Assembly: GCF_000730285.1 (NCBI RefSeq) | Contig: NZ_CP007174.1 | Span: 1,860,001-1,924,000, forward strand | Source of the DNA: Candidatus Nitrososphaera evergladensis SR1 | GTDB taxonomy: Archaea; Thermoproteota; Nitrososphaeria; Nitrososphaerales; Nitrososphaeraceae | Direction: 5' to 3' | DNA: 64,000 nucleotides | Shown here: piece by piece, positions 17,436-25,509 of the stretch | Numbering within the stretch: position 1 is the stretch's first letter | How the letters are laid out: each line of letters begins with the position of its first letter | Position numbers and translations under genes: made by a program | The notes under the pieces: generated by a model | Told to the model about the DNA's origin: nothing | The model's input: only the letters and a program-made list of their open reading frames with translations | The model's database searches: none

Positions 17436-18328
17436 ATTGTTATCACTGTCGAGCCGCTTTCGTTTGGTATGAGCGTGTGCTCTGCCTGCGCGACCATCCT
17501 GCCGTGGCCCTCGACCAGTATCGGGTACGCGTGGATGTTCTTTTTCTTTATCAGCACGTCTATGGTCCTGCGCAGCCTTGCTTCGTCGTCAAAAGCGTCC
17601 GTCAGCCACCTGAGCGCAAAGGGGAGCGTTTTGTAGCGGTTCCATATGATTTCCAAAAGGCTGTCTGCATCCTTGTCCTTGCTTGGCTTTCTTGAGGTTA
17701 TCCCAAAGATGTTCTTGACCTTTCCTTCTCGCACAACTCCCATGCCGTCCTTTGTGGTCGCAAACGGCTCTATCGCGTATGCCTCTGTAGGCTGGAGCGC
17801 AAACGACGAGCCTATCGTCCAGACGTTTGGGATCGACTTGCCTGCGTGTATGGTGTATTGCTGCAGAGAATGCCCCGACAGGTTCTGTATGGGCTTGTAC
17901 CCCATCCTGCCAATCATGGTCTCGATTGTCCGGCCGATGTCGCTTGCCTTGGTGTTGGCCCTTGCCATGCGCACCGCCTCTGCAAGCGCAGTCTCGGCCG
18001 CCTTGACAAGCGAGTCGAATTTCGGGTCGTAGCATACAGTCACGGCCGTGTCTGCGATGTAGCCGTCGACGTGGACGCCGATGTCTATCTTTAGCACGTC
18101 GCCTTCTTTTACCGTGGTCTGGTCGCCCGGCTCTGCGGTATAGTGCGCGGCAATCTCGTTGAGGCTGGCGTTTACGGGAAACGCCGGCTGTGCGCCCATC
18201 GCCCTTATCTGGGCTTCGACCTTTTCGCAGACCTCAAGGAGGGTCGAGCCGACGTGGTACTTGCGCCTTGCGTCTTCCCTTACCTGTGCCGCTATCTTGC
18301 CTGCTTTTAGATAGCTCTCAGCGTTCAT
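17432..18328 (-). CDS. map: Methionine aminopeptidase, type II
   Basis: 298 residues; removes the initiator Met from new proteins using a two-metal centre. Archaeal type II features are the 60-residue helical insertion between the metal ligands, and the ligand motifs KIDIGVHVDGYIADTA (two Asp), SGHSLQQYTIH (His), YAIEPFA (Glu) and the final HTLIP. The start ATG at 18328 has ordinary upstream sequence. It overlaps the stop of the zinc-ribbon gene by 4 nt. A housekeeping gene; the call is secure. Confidence 0.95.
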   Translation of the reverse strand: MNAESYLKAGKIAAQVREDARRKYHVGSTLLEVCEKVEAQIRAMGAQPAFPVNASLNEIAAHYTAEPGDQTTVKEGDVLKIDIGVHVDGYIADTAVTVCYDPKFDSLVKAAETALAEAVRMARANTKASDIGRTIETMIGRMGYKPIQNLSGHSLQQYTIHAGKSIPNVWTIGSSFALQPTEAYAIEPFATTKDGMGVVREGKVKNIFGITSRKPSKDKDADSLLEIIWNRYKTLPFALRWLTDAFDDEARLRRTIDVLIKKKNIHAYPILVEGHGRMVAQAEHTLIPNESGSTVITI

Positions 18329-18363
18329 TCTCTTTTTTCTCTCTCATTTCTTGAACCATCTTA

Positions 18364-19062
18364 TCATAATATAGAGATTGTGCGCTCAAAGCCGTCTGTC
18401 CCGTACAGCCCCACCAGCGCAGATAGTTCCAATGTCGTTATTGGGAGCTGGTCGCTGTGCTCGAAATAGTCAAACACGGGCGACATCAAGTAGCCCTTTT
18501 CCGTTCCCATGTGGCCAAGGCCTAGCACATGGCCCATCTCGTGCACCGCAGAGTTGCGAAATGCATAGTTTGGCAGCTTTATCTCCGTCTTGCCGTCGCC
18601 GTGGAGCACCTGCGGCGAGAGGTAGACGTTTGCGCTTTCAGCGTCACCACCTGTGTACTGCACCGCGGTGTACGCGCCCGTCTGCCTGGGGTATTCTGGA
18701 AAGTCCTTGTAGGTGTTGTAGATGTGGACCCTGACGTTGCAGCCCCCCATCTGCAACTCGCTTGGAGAATAGCGCGCAGTCATGGTCCACCCTTGCTGGT
18801 CGCCCGTGTATTCGCGCAGAGCCTGCCTCCATTCCTGCACCGCAAGCTTTGCCCATGCGTAGTACGAGTTTGGGACGCCGGCCTGCTTGAATATGCACAC
18901 GTGCAGGCTGTCGCTCCAGGTAAAGCCTGAAGTCGGGACCTTGGTCTCTGTAAAATCCGTCTGCTCTTTGTAGTATTGCACTGCAGACGCAGAAGGCAGG
19001 AAAAGGACAAGTGAAAGGAGCGTCGCAATGAAAAGAAAAGCAGGTACAAGGACGCGTAGCAA
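18364..19062 (-). CDS. Secreted matrixin-type zinc metalloprotease
   Basis: The conserved part carries the metzincin motif HEMGHVLGLGH with a Met-turn MSP downstream, as in matrix-metalloprotease-like (peptidase M10) proteins. I chose the TTG at 19062, which gives a clean signal peptide (MLRVLVPAFLFIATLL up to SASA, about 27 residues) and sits 30-odd nt behind a TATA-like GGATAAAAG on the reverse strand (19093-19101). An upstream TTG at 19158 adds 32 basic residues and would overlap the P-II gene. The mature enzyme is about 205 residues and extracellular; substrate unknown. Confidence 0.8.
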   Translation of the reverse strand: MLRVLVPAFLFIATLLSLVLFLPSASAVQYYKEQTDFTETKVPTSGFTWSDSLHVCIFKQAGVPNSYYAWAKLAVQEWRQALREYTGDQQGWTMTARYSPSELQMGGCNVRVHIYNTYKDFPEYPRQTGAYTAVQYTGGDAESANVYLSPQVLHGDGKTEIKLPNYAFRNSAVHEMGHVLGLGHMGTEKGYLMSPVFDYFEHSDQLPITTLELSALVGLYGTDGFERTISIL

Positions 19063-19129
19063 TGTGTGTGCTGCTTTTCCTTGCCTGCTATCGCTTTTAT
19101 CCTTTCTTTCTCTTCTTTTCCTTTTTTTC

Positions 19130-19471
19130 TTAAGAAATGCTCTTGTCGCCCTTGTCAAGAGTGGCGATGTTTATCGCCTGCTCGACTGTGGACACGAATA
19201 TCACTCCGTCGCCGTGCTCGCCTGTACGCGAGGACTCAACTACCGCCTGTATCACCTGGTCCAGCTGCGCGTCTGGCACGAGTATCTCAAACTTGATCTT
19301 GGGCAGAAGGTCGTAGGCCACCGGCTGTCCCCTCCACTGCAGGTGGAGCTCGCGCTGCTTGCTCCATCCAGAAACGTTGTAGATGGTCATGCCGCCTATT
19401 CCAAGCTGCCTCAGCTTCTCCTTGACTACTGGCATCTTTTCTGAGCGTATGATTGCCTCGAGCTTTTTCAT
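19130..19471 (-). CDS. P-II family nitrogen-regulatory protein (GlnK-like)
   Basis: 113 residues; P-II trimers bind ATP/ADP and 2-oxoglutarate and control ammonium transporters and nitrogen enzymes. The ferredoxin-like fold is evident: MKKLEAIIRSEKMPVVKEKL at the start, T-loop region near 37-55, DLLPKIKFEILV, and GEHGDGVIFV near the ATP site. The T-loop Tyr that bacteria uridylylate is replaced (WRG in place of YRG), so uridylylation is unlikely. In an ammonia oxidiser its target may be Amt transport or nitrogen metabolism. Starts ATG. Confidence 0.9.
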   Translation of the reverse strand: MKKLEAIIRSEKMPVVKEKLRQLGIGGMTIYNVSGWSKQRELHLQWRGQPVAYDLLPKIKFEILVPDAQLDQVIQAVVESSRTGEHGDGVIFVSTVEQAINIATLDKGDKSIS

Positions 19472-19559
19472 TCTAGAGGCCTATGCTTGAACATTCTTAA
19501 ATTCTTTGTTATTATCTCTATGTACAATTTTTATGATAACAAGTCACTGTCGACAGTCT

Positions 19560-19569
19560 TTTTAAATCC
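19560..19569 (+). promoter_or_regulatory. TATA element deciding the start of the PIN-ATPase gene
   Basis: TTTTTAAAT lies about 25 nt before the GTG at 19589. This makes the GTG a leaderless start and rejects the long upstream frame beginning at 19487. Confidence 0.55.
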
Positions 19570-19588
19570 CCAATCGGGAGAAAACCAC

Positions 19589-21409
19589 GTGGCAAAATTT
19601 GTACTTGACACGAGCATAATAATCGACGGCGAGATAACAAAGATGCTGGAGGCCGGCGACATTGAGGACAAGAGCGAGATAATAATCCCGCTTGCAGTCC
19701 TTGACGAACTGCAGGCGCAGGCGTCCACAAACAAGGAGCACGGCTTTGTGGGCCTTGCCGAGATAAAGAAAATGCGCGAGCTTGCTTCTGCGCGCGACAT
19801 AACCGTGAGGTTCTCCGGCGCAAGGCCGGACATAAACGACATCAGGCTTGCCAAGCACGGCAGGATAGACGCCATAATAAAGGACGTGGCGATGAACGAG
19901 TCAGCAACGCTCCTCACTGCAGATTATGTGCAGGCACTGGTCGCGGAGGCGCAGGGGATAAAGTCGCGCCACATACGGGCGCCTACAAAGACAGCCGACC
20001 TTGCGTTTGAAAAGTTCTTTGACGAATCGACCATGAGCGTGCACCTCAAGGAAAACGTCGTGCCAATGGCCAAGAGGGGCAAGCCGGGCAACTTTCAACT
20101 GGTGCAGGTAGGCTCTGCCAAGAGCACGTATGGGCAGCTTAACGAAATGGTAAAAGAGATATCCGAGGCAAGCAGGGTGAGCGGCACCGGAACCGTGGAG
20201 ATAAGCAGAAGCGGCGCAACCGTAATCCAGTTTGGCCTGTACAGGATAGCGATAACCCGGCCGCCGTTTTCTGACGGCTTTGAAGTAACCATAGTGAGGC
20301 CAACTGTCAGGCTTGCCCTTGCAGATTACCACGCAAGCGAGAAGTTGATGGAGAGGCTGTCTGGCAAGGCCGAGGGCATCATTATAGCCGGCCCGCCCGG
20401 CTCTGGCAAGAGCACGCTTGCAAGCAGCCTGGCGGAATTTTACGCGCAAAAAGGCAAGATAGTCAAGACGTTTGAGTCGCCCCGAGACCTGCAGGTGCCA
20501 GAGGAGGTGACGCAATACGGACCCCTTGAGGGGAGTTTTGAAAAGGCAGTAGACATCTTGCTCCTTGTCCGGCCCGATTACACAATCTACGACGAGGTGC
20601 GCAGGGCGCAGGATTTTCAGGTGTTTGCAGACATGCGCCTTGCCGGCGTTGGGATGGTCGGAGTCGTGCACGCCTCAAGCCCGCTTGACGCCGTCCAGCG
20701 GTTCATGGGCAAGGTGGAACTGGGCATGATCCCACACATACTTGACACCATCATCTTTGTCAAGGAGGGCAGGATAGACAAGGTCTACGAACTGAGCCTG
20801 ACGGTCAAGGTGCCAAGCGGCATGACAGAGGCCGACCTTGCAAGGCCCCTTGTTGAGGTGCGCGATTTCGAGTCAGGCGCCGTTGAATACGAAATCTACA
20901 CCTACGGCGAGGAAAACGTCGTGGTTCCCGTGTCAAAGGCCAGAGGCGGCTCAGACGAGTCAGGGATAAAAAAGCTTGCGCAGTCAAAGATTATGGACGT
21001 CGTGCGCCGGTTCGACCCCCGGGCAGAAGTGAACATACTGTCTGAGAACAGGGTGCAGGTCAAAGTAAGCAAGGATGCCGCGCCCAAGATAATCGGCAGG
21101 GGCGGTTCCACGATAAACGAGCTTGAGGAAGAGCTTGGTGTCCACATCGACGTCGAGGTCAAGACGCCGACCCTTGGAAAAGAGGTCCCCTTCGAGGTGA
21201 GCGAGTCTGGCTCTGCGATAACCCTTCTTGTAGACGAGGAAGTGATAGGGCGCTCAGTCGACCTCTACATCGACGACGAATACATCATGAGCAGCCAGGT
21301 GGGCAAAAAGGCACGGGTCAAGATAGACAAACGGTCTGAAGCCGGCAAGCAGGTGTTCAACGCGGTTGTCTCGGGACAGGAAATGCGGATGTTTCTGAGC
21401 AAGCGCTAG
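19589..21409 (+). CDS. PIN domain / PilT-type ATPase / KH domain protein
   Basis: About 606 residues. N-terminal PINc nuclease domain (FVLDTSIIIDGEITK, DELQAQAS, TADYVQ with acidic residues at ends), then a VirB11/PilT-like ATPase with Walker A GPPGSGKST near 267-275 and a Walker B/His-box region VGVVHASSP, and a C-terminal KH domain with IIGRGGSTINELEEELG near 499. This PIN-ATPase-KH architecture is widely conserved in archaea, thought to act in RNA processing or decay; its substrate is not known. It has its own leaderless promoter and converges with the MntR-like gene. Confidence 0.9.
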   Translation: MAKFVLDTSIIIDGEITKMLEAGDIEDKSEIIIPLAVLDELQAQASTNKEHGFVGLAEIKKMRELASARDITVRFSGARPDINDIRLAKHGRIDAIIKDVAMNESATLLTADYVQALVAEAQGIKSRHIRAPTKTADLAFEKFFDESTMSVHLKENVVPMAKRGKPGNFQLVQVGSAKSTYGQLNEMVKEISEASRVSGTGTVEISRSGATVIQFGLYRIAITRPPFSDGFEVTIVRPTVRLALADYHASEKLMERLSGKAEGIIIAGPPGSGKSTLASSLAEFYAQKGKIVKTFESPRDLQVPEEVTQYGPLEGSFEKAVDILLLVRPDYTIYDEVRRAQDFQVFADMRLAGVGMVGVVHASSPLDAVQRFMGKVELGMIPHILDTIIFVKEGRIDKVYELSLTVKVPSGMTEADLARPLVEVRDFESGAVEYEIYTYGEENVVVPVSKARGGSDESGIKKLAQSKIMDVVRRFDPRAEVNILSENRVQVKVSKDAAPKIIGRGGSTINELEEELGVHIDVEVKTPTLGKEVPFEVSESGSAITLLVDEEVIGRSVDLYIDDEYIMSSQVGKKARVKIDKRSEAGKQVFNAVVSGQEMRMFLSKR

Positions 21410-21413
21410 ATCT

Positions 21414-21872
21414 CTAGCGGAAAAGCCCCTGGTTCTTTGCCAGCTTGACAAACTCTTCCAGTTTCTTGAGGGTTTCTGGATGCAGGTGGTGCTCAATCCC
21501 TTCCGCGTCGCGGTTTGCAGTGTCCTCGTCGACTCCGATCATCATCAGAAATTCTGCAAGCACGCCGTGCCTGTCATGCATGTTCTTGGCCACTGCCACG
21601 CCGGCTTCAGTCAGAGTTATGCCGCGGTATTTCTCATAGTTGACGTGGCCGCTCTCGCTCAGGCGCTGCAGCATTTTTGTGACGCTTGGCGAGCTGACGT
21701 TAAGGTAGTTAGAGATGTCAACAGTGGTCGCATAGCCCTTGTGCTGGATAAGCTCGTATATGACTTCGAGGTAGTCCTCCATGCGGGTCGTCCTTGCCAT
21801 CTTTTCGGCGTTGTGCGCGTCGCGGATGGACTCTAGGCGGTCGCCCTTTTGATCCGTCTTTTTCCTAGCCAA
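21414..21872 (-). CDS. MntR/DtxR-family metal-dependent regulator
   Basis: 152 residues. The winged helix spans about 27-90 (VIYELIQHKGYATTVDISNYL, VSSPSVTKMLQRLSESGHV) and the dimerisation/metal part follows (NRDAEGIEHHLHPETLKKLE), with His and Glu placed as in MntR. Such proteins repress metal uptake or activate efflux when Mn or Fe is bound. The start is TTG at 21872, preceded by an inverted repeat (see 21874-21895), suggesting autoregulation. Divergent from the rhodanese gene with a shared AT-rich promoter region. Confidence 0.85.
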   Translation of the reverse strand: MARKKTDQKGDRLESIRDAHNAEKMARTTRMEDYLEVIYELIQHKGYATTVDISNYLNVSSPSVTKMLQRLSESGHVNYEKYRGITLTEAGVAVAKNMHDRHGVLAEFLMMIGVDEDTANRDAEGIEHHLHPETLKKLEEFVKLAKNQGLFR

Positions 21873-21873
21873 C

Positions 21874-21895
21874 GTGGAGGCTCCACATAATGGAG
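21874..21895. promoter_or_regulatory. Triple TGGAG/CTCCA half-site array, candidate MntR-type operator
   Basis: GTGGAG-G-CTCCAC (21874-21886) is a perfect 6-bp inverted repeat, and TGGAG recurs at 21891-21895, giving three half sites in 22 bp. It lies between the MntR-like start and the TATA region AAATAAATATTAAC (near 21909-21922) shared with the divergent rhodanese gene. Role as a binding site for the regulator is inferred. Confidence 0.45.
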
Positions 21896-21944
21896 GTCAT
21901 GCCCACGGAAATAAATATTAACATTGTAAAAAAACTTTGCAGTG

Positions 21945-22742
21945 ATGCTCGTCATATCACCAGAGGAACTGAACGCCCGCATTACCAGAAAAAAGGACAA
22001 GAGCCTGCTCATCATAGACGCAAGGCCGTTTTCCGATTATGCTGAAGGCCACGTGCCGGGCGCAGTGAACATCGACCTCATGCAGTTTCACTGGATAGAC
22101 ACATCAAAAGAAGGCATCCGGCAGTTTAACAAGCAGACAAGAATATTGCTGTCAAACATCGGCGTCTCAAAGGACAAGTTCGTGGTTTTCTACGACGACG
22201 TTTCGGGGCCGTCGGCGGCAAGGGGCGTGTGGCTCCTGCTCTATTTCTCGCACAGCAATGTGGCGATGCTTGACGGCGGGCTTGCGGCATGGAAGGCAAA
22301 AGGATTTCCTCTAGAAGAAAAGACAAACCCGTTTGTGCATTCCAAGTTTGAAGGCAGGCCGGACCCAAAGATCCTTGCCGGCTATGGCACGATAAAATCC
22401 GCGATAAAAAAGAAAAAGACCATAGTCCTTGATGCGCGTTCAAAGGAAGAGTTTGACGGGACAGCGGTCAGGGCCGCACGCGCAGGCCACATACCAAAGG
22501 CGATAAACATTGACTGGAACGACAACATCAAGGATTCTGCCTTCAAGGGCACAGACGATCTTGCCAAGATGTACTCGCAAATCCCAAAAGATGCAGAGGT
22601 GATAACCTACTGCCAGGGAGGCTACAGGGCGGCGAACAGCTTTGTCGTGCTAAAGATGCTTGGCTACAAAAACGTCAAGATGTACCTTGGCTCTTGGGGC
22701 GAATGGGGCAACAGGCCGGACCTGCCTGTAGTCAGTAAATGA
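21945..22742 (+). CDS. Two-domain rhodanese (thiosulfate/mercaptopyruvate sulfurtransferase)
   Basis: 265 residues, two tandem rhodanese domains. The C-terminal domain has the active-site loop with Cys (TYCQGGYRAANSF); the N-terminal domain has Asp in the corresponding place (FYDDVSGPSAARG) and is inactive, as in normal thiosulfate sulfurtransferases. They transfer sulfane sulfur from thiosulfate or mercaptopyruvate to cyanide or thiol acceptors. The start is ATG at 21945, the codon after a GTG; promoter spacing fits both. The 3' end overlaps the convergent SIS gene by 11 nt. Confidence 0.92.
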   Translation: MLVISPEELNARITRKKDKSLLIIDARPFSDYAEGHVPGAVNIDLMQFHWIDTSKEGIRQFNKQTRILLSNIGVSKDKFVVFYDDVSGPSAARGVWLLLYFSHSNVAMLDGGLAAWKAKGFPLEEKTNPFVHSKFEGRPDPKILAGYGTIKSAIKKKKTIVLDARSKEEFDGTAVRAARAGHIPKAINIDWNDNIKDSAFKGTDDLAKMYSQIPKDAEVITYCQGGYRAANSFVVLKMLGYKNVKMYLGSWGEWGNRPDLPVVSK

Positions 22743-23643
22743 CATCTGAACTTGTCCTCAACAGTTTCTTGTTGCGTATAAAGTAGCACTCTTTTAGCTT
22801 TCTTTTCCTTGCAATTGCAAGTACAAGATGTTGGATGAAAAACATGGCGTAAAACAGCGATTCGACAGGCGCCGGCGTTGTTGTGCAGTCCACAAACAAT
22901 CCTCTAATGCGTCTTGCAAGGGCTGCATCTTTGTCTTTGGTGCCAAGGACAAGGACCTGATCACTACGTTTGAGCCCAAAAAGCGGGGCGTGAAAGAATT
23001 CCTCAAGAGGGTATGCCTGCGCCCTTGAGCCAAACACTTCGTTGAACTTTAGCGCGCCATACATTGCTGCAGGATAGAGAAACGAGTCTGCAAGCATGAT
23101 TGTAGAGCCTGCAATGGATATCTTGTCTGCAAGCCTGCTCGCCGCCCTTGACGCCTTGGCATAGATTTCTTTCAGGTTTGCAGGGCAGCCTATCCTGCCC
23201 TGCGTGGCAAGGTGCGTGCAGGCAAGCACGCTTGCGGCAAAGCCAATTGTACCTGACGTCCTGCCTGCCCCCTTGAAGTCAAGTTCAAAGACGCTGTCGC
23301 AGGCTCTTGCAAGCGGGCTTTTCTTGTCAGCCGTTAATGCAACAGTAGCAATGCCTGCTTTTCTTGCTGCGCTTGCAGCCTGGACGTTGGCGCGGGTCCT
23401 GCCGGATATTGAAACGAAATATGCACTGCGGCCCGCCAGCAGCAAGGGATTGAAAACAACGTCGGCAGGATGCCAGCACGTGGCCTGGCCTGATGAAAGG
23501 TGGCAGGCTGCAAGGGCTGCGGCGTACGAGTCGCCGGACCCTACAAAGGCAATATTATTCTCTACAGGAGCAGGCAGTACAAGCCGTGGAAGGTCGTCAA
23601 GCTGGCGCCTGACATCCTGCGCCATTGCCTCTATGGAGTTCAA
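22732..23643 (-). CDS. SIS domain sugar-phosphate isomerase-like protein
   Basis: 303 residues with two SIS-type domains: NNIAFVGSGDSYAAALA, then SISGRTRANVQAA and ADKKSPLARACDSVFEL in the first, and ALKFNEVFGSRAQAYPLEEFFHAP with DQVLVLG in the second, resembling archaeal phosphoglucose/phosphomannose isomerases and GlmS isomerase halves. It binds phosphosugars; the exact reaction is not shown. The start is TTG at 23643 behind a TATA-like TTTTATTATC (reverse strand, near 23667-23676), i.e. leaderless. Confidence 0.8.
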   Translation of the reverse strand: MNSIEAMAQDVRRQLDDLPRLVLPAPVENNIAFVGSGDSYAAALAACHLSSGQATCWHPADVVFNPLLLAGRSAYFVSISGRTRANVQAASAARKAGIATVALTADKKSPLARACDSVFELDFKGAGRTSGTIGFAASVLACTHLATQGRIGCPANLKEIYAKASRAASRLADKISIAGSTIMLADSFLYPAAMYGALKFNEVFGSRAQAYPLEEFFHAPLFGLKRSDQVLVLGTKDKDAALARRIRGLFVDCTTTPAPVESLFYAMFFIQHLVLAIARKRKLKECYFIRNKKLLRTSSDVIY

Positions 23644-23691
23644 TAAAACAGAAAAGAAATCGGGAGATAATAAAAAGTTGGCCTGTTGTTG

Positions 23692-23943
23692 CTACTTTTT
23701 CTTCTCTCCTTGACCCTCTATCACTATCATGGTCAAAGTAGAGCGCACCTTGTCTATCTTGCGTACATGCCAGGTGATGGTCTCTCGCAGCTTTTCCATG
23801 CTGTCGGAACTGACCTTGGCGATGATGTCGTACACGCCATACACGCCGCTTACCTCTATCGTTCCTGGCATCTTTTTCAGTTCTCTTATTATCTCCTCCT
23901 CTGAACCCAGATCACAGTTGATGAGCACGTATGCAGTTGGCAT
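23692..23943 (-). CDS. Stand-alone Lrp/AsnC ligand-binding (RAM) domain protein
   Basis: 83 residues made of only the RAM/AsnC effector domain: VLINCDLGSEEEIIRELKK, then GTIEVSGVYGVYDIIAKV and the C-terminal strand STLTMIVI. There is no helix-turn-helix. Such stand-alone domains bind amino acids and can modulate Lrp proteins by mixed oligomers. The ATG at 23943 has a TATA-like GTTTAATAGC (reverse) about 28 nt away, flanked by an inverted repeat (23958-23989). The gene overlaps nothing. Confidence 0.85.
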   Translation of the reverse strand: MPTAYVLINCDLGSEEEIIRELKKMPGTIEVSGVYGVYDIIAKVSSDSMEKLRETITWHVRKIDKVRSTLTMIVIEGQGEKKK

Positions 23944-23957
23944 ATGACCGCCGTTAA

Positions 23958-23989
23958 AGTGACCGTGCTATTAAACAGATCGGGTCACT
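23958..23989. promoter_or_regulatory. Inverted repeat AGTGACC-N18-GGTCACT flanking the RAM-gene TATA box
   Basis: Two 7-nt arms (23958-23964 and 23983-23989) bracket the TATA-like element of the stand-alone RAM gene and the end of the next gene. Placement around a TATA box is typical of an archaeal repressor site; the protein that would bind is unknown. Confidence 0.4.
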
Positions 23990-24449
23990 GTTGAGGCTTG
24001 CCGTACGTGAATGTCGAGTTTGTAACGACGTCCTTTAGTACTAGGGTATCGCCTTCTTTTGATATTGTCATGCCGTTATTCAGCCCATTTTTGAATGCAT
24101 CTTCTACTTCCATCATTATCGGCCCTCTTGTTGGCGCGGTGCATAGTGCAGTGGTGAAGGCTATTTGCTGGCCCTTGATAGTTGATGAATTGACATATTG
24201 CACGCTTCCTCCAAATCCGTTGCATATTCTTCCGTCTATTTGCGTCCTGTTGACGGACAAGGCAATCTCATAATCCCTCACGTCAATAATGTCGTGTCCA
24301 TCGAGGCTGAACGAACGCATCTGCCATGCATAGGCCGTCAATTCTTCATTTGTCGCATTACTATTACCCTTCATGCTAAATGCCAGCAAAGCAGCAAGTA
24401 TGACAACTCCTGCAGCAGTAGTGACAATTATGTAGGATTTTTTCGTAAT
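23985..24449 (-). CDS. META-domain-like anchored protein, ATT start suspected
   Basis: The part from TTG 24389 (134 residues) looks like a META/HslJ-type beta domain: LTAYAWQMRSFSLDG, then DYEIALSV, RICNGFGGSVQYV and SKEGDTLVLKD. Upstream in frame, with no stop until 24470, is a typical N-terminal anchor (TKKSYIIVTTAAGVVILAAL), but no ATG, GTG or TTG opens it; an ATT at 24449 does, with a TATA-like AATATA near 24472-24478 placing transcription start at 24447-24450. I therefore list ATT 24449; TTG 24389 is the conservative choice. The protein is probably exported and membrane-anchored. Confidence 0.6.
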   Translation of the reverse strand: MTKKSYIIVTTAAGVVILAALLAFSMKGNSNATNEELTAYAWQMRSFSLDGHDIIDVRDYEIALSVNRTQIDGRICNGFGGSVQYVNSSTIKGQQIAFTTALCTAPTRGPIMMEVEDAFKNGLNNGMTISKEGDTLVLKDVVTNSTFTYGKPQQ

Positions 24450-24492
24450 CCTGATCCAACTACCTTGCTATATTAGGTATTGTGAATTTTTG

Positions 24493-25473
24493 TCAGAACT
24501 TTTCCTTTGATCTTTTTTGTGCCTTCAAATAGTCCACAAAGTAGTAGAGGTACGCCCGCTCGTTCACCTTGAGCACCCATGGTATGTACGACTCGTTCTT
24601 GCTGCTCTTCTCAAAGATCTCAAAGCCCGAGTTTTCCACCAGTCTGCGGAAGGACTGCCCGTCGTACGATTTTTTCGGAGGCGGGTCGCGGTTATAGTCG
24701 TACGGGTCGGCAATGATTGTGCTTGCATGGGGCTTTAGCATCCTGTGTATGGATGCAAGGAGTTTTTCAGCGTCGACAAGCTCTAGCAGGTTTATCGCAA
24801 GCACGAGGTCGAACTTGTTTGGGTGAAACGGCGGGGCAAGCGAGTCTGCGACGCAAAACTCGACGTTTCCAAGCTTTTTCTCCTGCATTTTTTTGCGCGC
24901 CTCTCTTATGAACGAAAACGACAGGTCGATGCCTATTGCAAATGCGTATTTCTGTGCAAGAAGCAGCGTGCTGTAGCCCATAGAGCACGCCATGTCAAGG
25001 GCGACCCCGTCCATGTCGGGGTTTATGCCGTGCACGACGCGGTTGTACACTTCGTTTGGGCGCAGGCGCCACCTCATGTGCTGTATAAAGCGGTCTTCCT
25101 CCGTGTGCTCGTACTGGGTCCACCTGTACGGGACAAACCAGCTCCCGCCTTCCTCGTACCTGTCGTTTGCGGTGTCAGGCGACAGTTTTGACCCTTTTTC
25201 TTTCAGGAATTCCTTCATCTCCTTGGTGCCTGCGCCAAGGAGCCACCGGCCAAAAGTCTGCGACCTTGCCGCGGCGTAGGAAGCAAAATCCCTGACCGTT
25301 ATTGCCACTCCCTGAATGACAGGATAGAGGGCGCCGCACTCGGGACACCTTAAAAAGCCCTCCGTACATTCGTTTTCATTCTTGCTGTCAGTGGCAAGGG
25401 GCTCTAGCACCAGCCTGATCTGCTTGTCGTTGTGCTGCAGGCAAACTAGATGGTGCGCAAACTGGACCTTCAT
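24493..25473 (-). CDS. Trm112-like zinc ribbon fused to SAM methyltransferase
   Basis: 326 residues. The N-terminal 75 residues resemble Trm112 ([19 protein letters not shown], with an earlier Cys-x2-His), and the C-terminal half is a class I methyltransferase ([46 protein letters not shown]). In separate proteins Trm112 activates rRNA, tRNA and release-factor methyltransferases; a natural fusion suggests a self-contained enzyme, but small-molecule substrates are equally possible. The ATG at 25473 has a TATA-like GGTTATATAGGG (reverse strand, near 25500-25511) about 30 nt upstream. Confidence 0.8.
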   Translation of the reverse strand: MKVQFAHHLVCLQHNDKQIRLVLEPLATDSKNENECTEGFLRCPECGALYPVIQGVAITVRDFASYAAARSQTFGRWLLGAGTKEMKEFLKEKGSKLSPDTANDRYEEGGSWFVPYRWTQYEHTEEDRFIQHMRWRLRPNEVYNRVVHGINPDMDGVALDMACSMGYSTLLLAQKYAFAIGIDLSFSFIREARKKMQEKKLGNVEFCVADSLAPPFHPNKFDLVLAINLLELVDAEKLLASIHRMLKPHASTIIADPYDYNRDPPPKKSYDGQSFRRLVENSGFEIFEKSSKNESYIPWVLKVNERAYLYYFVDYLKAQKRSKEKF

Positions 25474-25509
25474 GGATGATATGCATTCTTCCTGAAGACC
25501 CTATATAAC

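Noticed and set aside
19901-20671. 256-codon reverse frame in the PIN-ATPase gene
   Set aside because: Antisense of conserved ATPase motifs; no promoter or homology of its own.
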